The notes under the pieces are model-generated. The model was given only the letters and a program-made list of their open reading frames with translations, was not told the origin of the DNA and ran no database searches. Below, in pieces: positions 55,651-64,000 of a DNA stretch of 64,000 bases (its first letter is position 1; the number at the start of each line of letters is the position of its first letter). Origin of the DNA: Pagrus major (taxonomy: Eukaryota; Chordata; Actinopteri; Spariformes; Sparidae); NCBI RefSeq assembly GCF_040436345.1, contig NC_133219.1, positions 24,836,709 through 24,900,708 on the forward strand, given 5' to 3'. A program made the translations under genes and the position numbers.

Positions 55651-56251
55651 ATGGATATGAACCACAGTCGTCAAACACATTTCTCTAATTGGCAAAGATG
55701 GTTGCTGATAAATAGTCCAAACCCGAAGAACTGTTATGTGTGTGGCTTCATACCCCACAGCACAAGAGAAGGACTCCCACTGATGGCTCTGCCCGCTTCA
55801 TCCTGTGACACTTGTCACATACTTCCCAATCCGTCACAAAATAGACCATTCTGCACTGGACTACTTATTGGCCTCTCAAGGAGGAATTTGTGCTGTAATT
55901 GGAACTGAATGTTGTACGTTTACACCTGACCACAATGCCAAATTAAAAGAAATAACGAACCATTTGCATAACATTGCAAAGACATTTCTTAACCCTGTTA
56001 CCCCTGGTTTGTTTGACTGGATTAAAGAAAAACTAGGGTCATTTGGTTGTTTAATTTTTTAATTTGTTTTGTTTGGATTTGTAACTTTGACTTTTATCAT
56101 TCTTCTGATTACTTGTTTCAAATCTATGTGCAAGTTATGTATCACTCAAACCACTAATAATATCATGTACTCCACTGTAACCCAACCTGCTCCACCAATA
56201 GAGGAAGAAAATCCAGATTTTCTGTTTAACATTGAAATTGACATTGAATGA
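55651..56251 (+). pseudogene. ERV1 env remnant
   Basis: A surface-like N-terminal scrap (NWQRWLLINSPNPKNCYVCG) at 55680-55790 is joined, after a large deletion, to a transmembrane-subunit segment at 55840-56060. That segment has CAVIGTECC (CX6CC) and a WIKEKLGSFG stretch before a stop. A membrane span and short tail follow in 56069-56251. Furin site, fusion peptide and most of the surface subunit are missing. Confidence 0.78.
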
Positions 56252-56263
56252 AAAAGGGTGAAT
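56252..56263 (+). promoter_or_regulatory. ERV1 polypurine tract
   Basis: AAAAAGGGTGAA lies directly before the 3' LTR. Confidence 0.75.
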
Positions 56264-56707
56264 TGAGGAAGAAAATACACATTTAGAGTGACGTCTGAGA
56301 AGGGCCCTCTGACCTCCAGACGTAAATTTTGATTCCTGTCTGTCTCCTAAACCCTGTAGATACACATTTGCATAACACCAGTTAATCAATGGACAGTTAA
56401 TCAATGGACAGACGATTTGATCCCTATGTTAAATGTGTGCCCCCATACTTCCCCCACCCCCTGCTGATCACACTCTCCAAAGAGCAGACCCCCCTCCCTT
56501 TGCATGTCTTTTGCTTACCTATTGTTTGAACCTGATTGAATCTTCTTGGTTCTTACTATATAAAATGCTACTGTTTCTTTTGCTCTGTGTTCACTCACCA
56601 GCTCAGATCTGCTCTGTGCCTGTCAGTCCACCAGTCTACCGTTAGACTCTGATTAAACACATCACCACAGCAAACTACTCAACTGGACTTGAATGATTTC
56701 TTCAACA
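56264..56707 (+). repeat. ERV1 3' LTR
   Basis: 444 bp, TGAGGAAG...TTCAACA. A TATA box TATATAAAA is at 56557-56565 and ATTAAA at 56652-56657. It matches the two remaining parts of the 5' LTR closely. Confidence 0.92.
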
Positions 56708-56970
56708 GCAGCTTTTGGAAAAGGAGGAATATTACACCTCCGTTTCACAGAGACAAGGCGGCAGATTGCAGCCTTTACCTTGGAGCAAATGTGCCGCCTT
56801 TTCTATCTAAAAAGGGCTACTGATTTATTACTGCTCTTATTTAGGAACCAATTTATTTTAATCCCTGATTTCTACACCCGGGCTACACATATTTCAAATG
56901 CAGAAGGTGGAATACTAGTCTTCTGGCCCGTGTTGCCAACTTTATACCTTACTGTACCAGAGTGTTCTTG
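56708..56970. mobile_element. GGCGG-rich element, right part
   Basis: ACAAGGCGGCAGATTGCAGC and TGCCGCCTTTTCTATCTAAA (56750-56815) are inverted relatives of the left part at 46431-46520. The outer end is not defined. Confidence 0.4.
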
Positions 56971-57199
56971 AGCAAGTCTTGAATCCCCTCTCAGGAGCCT
57001 TTACCCCTTGTACTGTAGACTAAACAAGAAACCCATGAAGACCCACTAAAAGTGACTTTAGTCTTTGATGTGAATGGGTACAATTCACTTCTTGGGAAAC
57101 TTCTTGGACATCCATGGCCGTTCAAAATAGGTCAAGTATCTGAACGTCTCACTGGGACCCCTTTTGGATGCCTGAGGATGTGCAACAGGGGTTAAATAT

Positions 57200-57555
57200 T
57201 GTAAGGTTCAGAAGTAAAGTCAAGGTCAGTCGTAGTCTCAGCTCAGTCAGTCAAAGCTTTGAGCAGTGTTTTCCATTAATTAACGAGACTCTGGTGGCCC
57301 GCCCTAGTCTAAGGGGCTGCACCATAGTCTTGAATTGATCGAAAAACGTTTTTCACTTGTCATTACAGCGCTAAAGATCTCCAACATTTTGCGGTGTTGC
57401 TTTAGCGAAGCATCTTTAACTCTCAGTCAGTCAAGTTCTGGGTTCTGTGTCGTGTGTGTGAGAGGCAGGAAGTCTTATTGTGAAGTTGCTTGTGGAGAAC
57501 AATAAAGCACTGCCCAAGAGTAGTCCAGTCACTATCAACAAACTGTCGTGTTACA
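57200..57555 (+). repeat. Ty3/gypsy D 5' LTR
   Basis: It starts TGTAAGGTTC and ends GTGTTACA (TGTAA/TTACA inverted). AATAAA lies at 57501-57506. TTTGGTGGCAGCATGGTG directly after could be a primer site. No second LTR was found downstream. Confidence 0.72.
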
Positions 57556-57788
57556 TTTGGTGGCAGCATGGTGTTATTTTGGTAGTTTTGCAAATTAGTG
57601 AGTTTTACTCCCTTCACATGTGGACATTGTCACTTTTTGTGCTTCCTGGACTTTTTTTTTTTTTTTTTTACTGTTTGTGAGCAGTAGATGAACTTAAAGC
57701 TACTAGTTTGGAGATATTAAGGTTTTTGTAGTGATTTTCTCCAGTTTTTCATTCTTTTCGTGTGTTTTGAAGCAGACAACTATCCAAC

Positions 57789-59122
57789 ATGTCTGAAAGG
57801 GATGAGCTGCAGCCTTCTCTGATGCAACGGCAGAGGTCAGTGGATGTTATAAATACCAGCACGGTCCCTTTGGCTCCACATACTGTCTCCAGTACCCTGA
57901 TAATTGACCTTCCATCTGCTTTTAAAGAGGATGGGACTGCATCTTTCACAAGTTGGTGCTTTGAAGTGGCAGTGCAGGCTATGACTTTACCTGATGTTGA
58001 TTTGTCTGCAGTGATGGCTTCCATTCTCCCTACTCGTCTAGCTGATACTGCATTTCTGTATCGGGACAGTTTGCCTCCTTTAACCCAGAGAGACTATGAT
58101 TTAATGAAAGAATAACTCAAAGTTGATACTCCCTGCCATTCTTCCAGATGAATGTAAATGCTTGCTCTCGTTAACCAGGTGAAAGTCTTGATGTGTACAG
58201 CGCAGACATTACTCGTCTTGTGCTTGAAGCTTTTCCCAACTATGACAACAATGCACTAGAAGGTGAGAAATTTCACCAATTTGTTGCTGGTTTGGACCCA
58301 ACCTTAGAGTTAAAATTCATGAGATGGGTGCAGAGAACCTTTAGGATTTTGTGCACATTGCAAGCCACTGTGAGAGAGCACACACAGTGCTGCAACTGAC
58401 CACTGCAGGATCCCCACACACTCAACCTTCAGGTAGAGATGATTTGTTGAAAACTCCTGATGACAAACTCCTACAGGTAGTTGAGCAGCTTACTCCTCCT
58501 GAAACCAGCTTGAAACATGACATACACCAGTTACGAGAGAATAACAGTTACCTTGCTCAGCATTTGGACTCCGGGCCTAACTATCCTCTTCCTATGATGC
58601 GTGATACAGTTCACTCAGTGTCTCTCCTTCACCCTACCATAACAGACAACACTCCAGAGACTATTACTCACCTGAGCAGTATTATGGTCATGATTCAAGC
58701 TCCCACTATGAACATTATTCTCCTCCCCCTGTTCATCAGAGACACCATGAGTGGGATGACAATGACAGACGTGTCAGGTACTACTCTCCATCGCACCCAT
58801 CCTACCAGCACTCTGGGTATGGCTTCCACCTAAATGCAGATGCAATGTCACATTACCCCACCGACACCATAGCAGCTGAGCAGAGTGCCTTCTATACTGC
58901 TTCTGTCAGTCTGCAACCTGACAACAGACCCTCAAGTCCTGTGAGTCCATCATGCTCTGTTAGTTCTATACATAACCACAGCCCCTGTGATACTGATCCA
59001 ATGCCAGTTTCCTGGATCCAAACCAACTCAAAGCCTCCTGGTCCAGACTCGCTGTATGACACAAAATTTGTTTCCTCCACCTTTGTGTGCTTCAGCTCTC
59101 TGAAGAAGATCTCAGAAAAGTA
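57789..59122 (+). pseudogene. Ty3/gypsy D Gag, broken
   Basis: The ATG at 57789 opens MSERDELQPSLMQRQRSVDV. The next blocks, PSAFKEDGTASFTSWCFEVA and RLADTAFLYRDSLPP, look like a gypsy capsid N-terminal part. A stop at 58113 and shifts follow. 58193-58399 has SADITRLVLEAFPNYDNNAL and EKFHQFVAGLDP, the conserved capsid C-terminal part. His/Tyr-rich sequence continues to 59122. No protease or pol follows, so the element is truncated. Confidence 0.75.
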
Positions 59123-59839
59123 AACAACAAGTAGATCCCATTCTTTCAGAGGTTATTAGCTGGAAAGCTAAAGGTCGGAATCCATGGAGGTTTTATATTT
59201 GTAAAACTTCCCTCAAGCTAAGAAAAGCGATTTAAAAATCTGTGACGTCATCACAATGTAAAGCCCATGGGCCAAGTGGGACCTCGCAGGCGGGGCCAGC
59301 AGGGCAAACTCTACTGCCCATATTCAGTGGGCCGCATAACCAGGAAGTAAACGCGGAAGCCAGAAAACTATTTTGGCGTATGCGCTGGGGAAGCAATTCT
59401 CATTGGTTTGAATGGGTGTCATGTTTGCATGTAGTATCTACTGCTGTGTACATACATCTACTGATGCCTCTGGACACATCGTCAGTTATGTGCCTGGAAT
59501 CATCGGACGTTTCAGGTCTTTCAACATAATACGCCCTCCTTCAGGTGACCCAGTCGGGGCTGATCAGGCCCCCGCTTGTGTCCAGATGGCTGACTAACTA
59601 CCATGCCTCCATGGCTCTCCTCTTTTGAGCCACAGTCATCTTGAGGCCTTCTCTGCCACATCGGTGGTACTGCGGATGGCTCTCCTCCTTCTCTCTCCCG
59701 CGATGCCCAAACAGCTGAAGGCTCTGGTTAGGGAACGGGCTGCAAAACCCCTGCATCCAACCTCCACTGGGAGACACCTTGCTCTCCATCCAGCCAGCTG
59801 ACAGTCGCTGATATCAGCGCGTTCGTTGATTTGCGTAGA
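59123..59839. other. Unclassified repeat-like stretch
   Basis: I see no supported gene. A short minus-strand frame (59598-59789) is open but has no domain I recognise. The 59240-59420 part (GACGTCATCAC, GGCCGCATAACCAGG) looks like dispersed fish repeat sequence. Confidence 0.35.
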
Positions 59840-60462
59840 AGAATTCTATAGCCGAATTGTTCCTTAGTACAAGTATTTATTTAGCATCAGGACACCAAAA
59901 TGTTACATGTACATGGACCCCTTTTGTTCAGCCAATCGCAGTCTGCAAGCAGTTAGCTGCAACCAACTTCCCAAAAGAGAGTATCTTACTTAGAATTTAC
60001 ACAAAGTTATATAGTATGTGTTCCTATCTAATTGGTCCAAAAACTGTTGGGGAGCGGCCCTGGTTTAAACTTGGCTCTCCCTTGTTGGCACTTAGCTGCT
60101 CCAACCGTCTTCAGCCAGCATCCTAAAGGGGAGGAAAACCTAAACCCTAGACTCCTCCTTCAATATTCAATTGTACCAACTCAGCGATCTGAGACCTCTA
60201 TCTTACAGTATGCCTCACATGACTAACTGCATACTAAACTTTAGGCGGTTTGACTTTTGACCCTGACGATGTCTTGTCCCTCTGTTTTCAACCAGCTGAT
60301 AATCAGAGTAGCCCTCTGTTCTACGGATCCTGTTTCAATCAACTGATAATCAGAGGTGGCCTTCTGCTCTATGGATCTATAGAAACTACAGTGATGAGTT
60401 TACAAAACAACTAACAGGTCACAGAATACAGATTACAAATACAAAGACATTTTATTCTAACA
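59840..60462 (-). repeat. ERV2 3' LTR (outer edge approximate)
   Basis: The inner edge is clear: minus-strand TGTTAGAATAAAATG starts at 60462 after a polypurine tract. AATAAA on minus lies at about 59875-59880, near the outer edge. The outer end is guessed at 59830-59855. Confidence 0.6.
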
Positions 60463-60480
60463 AATCCCTCCTTTTACACC
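60463..60480 (-). promoter_or_regulatory. ERV2 polypurine tract
   Basis: GGTGTAAAAGGAGGGATT on the minus strand directly precedes the LTR start. Confidence 0.75.
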
Positions 60481-60607
60481 TTCTAGGTGTAAATCACATT
60501 TTCAGGAACGTTTCACAGTTAAGATATCTATATCCTCTCCTATGTTCAGGCCAACCGCTGTGGCCTGCATCCTTGTAACTTTCTCATTTAAGACAAAATA
60601 CTTAAAC

Positions 60608-60823
60608 TTAAACTGCACTGTCTCTCTCCCCCTCACTCCACGCTAGCTCATCTTCGTCTTCCTCCTCATCTAGGTCCAGCCAGATCGGTACCTGTAAGTC
60701 TACCTCTCCCTGAGTTTGATCCTCATCCTCATCTGACTTTCCTTCCTCAGCTAAAAGAGGCATCTGGTACGGTGGAGGGTCTTTTTCTTTGGAGAGAGCA
60801 GTTATAATTAATCGATTTATCAA
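60608..60823 (-). pseudogene. ERV2 env cytoplasmic tail in a shifted frame
   Basis: A 71-codon minus-strand frame contains EKDPPPYQMPLL, with a PPPY motif, followed by a strongly acidic tail (LDLDEEEDEDELAWSEGE). It overlaps the end of the main env frame and reads as the natural tail after a one-base shift near 60870-60900. PPPY is known as a WW-domain/NEDD4 binding motif; its role in an env tail is inference. Confidence 0.6.
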
Positions 60824-62075
60824 CGTTCTGAGACAGGGAATACAACAACACCCACAAATAATTAATATAGCTAAAAAAACACCCTATTGAAATAAATAAT
60901 GATACAATAATAGTCTTATACCTTCCGAACTGTCTGTCAAACCAACCTCCAAAGGGATCATCAATACCAGAATTCTCAGCCAACTCATTGGCCAGTGAGG
61001 TGAGTCCTGCAAGAGCCTTTGTAATACTTCCATCGGGCGCTGTGTTATTAGGGATATAGGTGCAACAGAAGTCTCCAAACATTTTACATACCCCTCCTTT
61101 TTCTGCCAATAACATATCAAGAGCCATTCTATTCTGCCATGCCATCAGAGAAGTTGGACCTAATTGCTCTGCAATGCCTTTGACAGCATCTCTGGTATAG
61201 TTGACAAATCTCTGTTGGTTATAATAGATGTAATTAATCCAATCAACATTTTTGTTTGTTGTCACCCAGAAAAATAAAGACTCAAACCCTGCAGCAACTT
61301 GGTTTCGAGCCTTATACTCATCTGGTACACCCCTGGGGACTCCAATTACGTCTATATAAATATTGGGGTCAAAGGAGCCTCCAGGTTGAGAAGATATAGA
61401 CCTCTTACTCCGGTGCAGATGGTGATACTGCGGTAGCTGCTTAGTCAAGCCGTCAGCCCCTAGGGACAGAATCCGGAATGGCATTAGCAGTTGAGTTAAG
61501 GTACAAGTACCTTCCCAAAAAGAGGGGAGGTATGAGCGGAGCTTACTGTTACCACAGAGCCACCAGAGGTCAGTTCTGGACACATTCTGATTGAGGAAGG
61601 AGGAAGCTAAGTACCCATCAGTGTCAGATGTGATATTTATAATCTCTTGGCAGTATTTATTAGACAACATACTCACTTTAATCCCTCCTCCAGACCTAGT
61701 GAAACAGGTGTAATTACAAGGATAAACAACTATGTATGGAGGAACATCAGCCCTAAACACAGATGGATAAATCAACGCCACGGTCTTGCATGTTTGTTCT
61801 GTGGGGATGGAAGCAGAACTGAACAGGTTAATAGTACAATTTAAGCCCTTGGGGTCAGTTCGATTAGACAGACGGAAGGGAGCTGTCCCTAACACGGGTC
61901 TAGCTTTAGCACATGCAACACAATCACTTCTATTTGTACTCGTGGCAGTATAGCGAACCCATTCAAGCCACATATTTTTATCATCATGGCCAGTTTCAAT
62001 AGCAAGCTTACTTTCATATGTAACATTGGTGAGGTATGTAATAGATAATAACCCAATTTGACTGTTGGCTGACAA
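60747..62075 (-). pseudogene. ERV2 env, main open frame (442 codons)
   Basis: The frame covers most of the surface and transmembrane subunits. Visible are a CVAC (CXXC-type) motif at residues 52-55, many N-X-S/T sites, a furin-type RSKR at 222-225, a heptad-like stretch before CKMFGDFCC (CX6CC, 330-338), and a hydrophobic span at about 387-412. The CX6CC/CXXC pair is the gamma-type covalent linkage. The N-terminus (62014-62548) and the tail (60608-60823) lie in other frames, so the gene is broken at both sides while its centre is intact. Confidence 0.88.
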
Positions 62076-62548
62076 GGGCCAGGCGGTTCTTTAATTCCCC
62101 TGCTCCTGTATAGCCCCAATCTATAGGCCCAGTATTGGCTGCTACCCACTTCCACTGTTCACAACTACAACCCCACGGGTTATGTTGTTGTCCCCATATG
62201 TCCTTGAACGTCTCACAAGTTCCTACAATTATACACATACTTATCTGACGATTGGTGGCTAGCTTCCTGAGCCTTACAGTGTACTACCGTACAGAGGTCG
62301 AATTTCACAGTCTCATCCACACCTTCAGTGAACTGAATGTGGAGGAGAGGGGTAGCAACTCTAAGAAACCTTTTTGGGCGAGACAGAACAGTTTCAGTAG
62401 TATTTGTTTTCAACTGTTGGCCCTCCCACCATATTATGGGAAGCACTATTATAAGTGATATTATTAGCATAGAGCATAATGAACCTCGCAGGCCACAAAA
62501 ACCTGGAAGGCGGAAAGAGTGCCAAGAGCGATTCTCTAACCCAAGCAT
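62014..62548 (-). pseudogene. ERV2 env leader and N-terminal surface part, frameshifted
   Basis: The ATG at 62546-62548 opens a leader with a hydrophobic span (SLCSMLIISLIIVLPIIWW) and a basic RPKR site near residue 58. This frame stops at 62213. A second frame (62014-62238) continues with WGCSCEQWKWVAANTGPIDW. It joins the main env frame only through another shift near 62065. Confidence 0.75.
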
Positions 62549-62587
62549 AATTGTGGTCAGGCTTTTTACTCTTTTGTTGGTGCCAAT

Positions 62588-63767
<1,180 letters not shown>

Positions 63768-64000
63768 CTTTTGAGGTAACTTGATGCTTCAGCAGCCTCT
63801 TAGAGAGTGATTTAATTTCTTCAGCCTCTTGTTCCTGTTTACTGGTGTGTCTGCGATAGTGGTGGTCCAGGTGCTCTTTCCACATAGAGTCAGACATCTT
63901 TGCCAATCCTACCACTTCTGATAGGGCACTCTGTACGGAGGCTGGAAGTCCCTTAACACACTGTACTCTCCAGAGAGCCAGGGTTGCAGTGCTGGAGTCA
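63768..64000 (-). pseudogene. ERV2 gag capsid C-terminal remnant (window edge)
   Basis: Read on minus, the sequence gives CVKGLPASVQSALSEVVGLA and SDSMWKEHLDHHYRRHTSKQ followed by EEIKSLSKRLLKHQ. This pattern fits the end of a gamma-type capsid and the charged linker. It directly abuts the RT thumb, so nucleocapsid, protease and most of RT are deleted. The gene continues beyond the window. Confidence 0.65.

Larger units (their letters stand above)
46978..56707 (+). mobile_element. Endogenous retrovirus 1 (gamma-like), defective, split by a LINE
   Basis: The order on + is 5' LTR, primer site, leader, gag, protease, partial reverse transcriptase, RNase H, integrase, partial env, polypurine tract, 3' LTR. 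The flanks GCGG (46974-46977) and GCAG (56708-56711) could be a 4-bp duplication with one change. A LINE (49270-52588) interrupts gag. The reverse transcriptase palm and most of env are missing, and many frames are broken. A CX6CC motif in the env transmembrane part and a single zinc knuckle support a gamma-like type. Confidence 0.88.

Noticed and set aside
59598..59789. Small minus-strand gene
   Set aside because: 63 open codons in repeat-like sequence with no domain or conserved context.
60747..62075. Identity with a known captured fish env gene
   Set aside because: The general motifs are shared by all gamma-type env proteins; without alignment I cannot claim identity.

Overview
The window reads as a teleost fish genome (probably a spiny-rayed fish, though that is only an impression). 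It has one recognisable host gene end followed by about 60 kb of nested, mostly decayed transposable elements. The signs of fish are the element types: Tc1, hAT, THAP-domain/TTAA elements, LINEs with short tandem tails, a tRNA-derived SINE, Ty3/gypsy elements and gamma-like endogenous retroviruses. Long AC/TG/TA microsatellites and a vertebrate-style WD40 terminal exon agree with this.

1-2.4 kb: the last intron, last coding exon and 3' UTR of EIPR1 (formerly TSSC1), on +. 4.9-5.9 kb: a 1 kb hAT-type MITE. 6.5-12.8 kb: a Tc1 element whose two ends are now separated by a degraded Ty3/gypsy copy (minus) and other debris. 13-17 kb: a second gypsy relic (+), a LINE fragment and an internally inverted Tc1 derivative. 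17.5-19.9 kb: a hAT transposon with a perfect 8-bp target duplication. 20.4 kb: a HECT-domain exon fragment. 20.7-21.9 kb: a TTAA-flanked THAP element. 21.9-23.5 kb: a Tc1 copy carrying a nested hAT MITE. 23.5-26.5 kb: a LINE.

26.5-33.4 kb is the least repeat-dense part. It holds a palindromic repeat, a SINE, three scattered minus-strand exons of a decayed integrase-like (DDE) gene, and two adjacent near-perfect palindromes. 33.4-41.7 kb: a second THAP/TTAA element interrupted by a full-length Ty3/gypsy retrotransposon (7.04 kb, two LTRs, tRNA-Pro-type primer site, CTAT target duplication). 42.5-43.2 kb: a MITE. 43.8-44.5 kb: a PNMA-like Gag relic. 47.0-56.7 kb: an endogenous retrovirus (+) whose gag was split by a nearly intact LINE. 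57.2-59.1 kb: a gypsy LTR and gag. 59.8-64 kb: a second, minus-strand retrovirus with a long env frame, running off the window.

No stretch forms a working multi-gene host system. The best candidates for something new are: (a) the two-exon THAP/TTAA element family, (b) the intron-bearing integrase-like gene remnant, (c) the gypsy Gag with four NPF motifs, and (d) the long env frame at 60.7-62.1 kb. Nesting gives a relative order of insertions: MITE before retrovirus before LINE at 46-57 kb; THAP element before gypsy at 33-42 kb; Tc1 before MITE at 22-23 kb.
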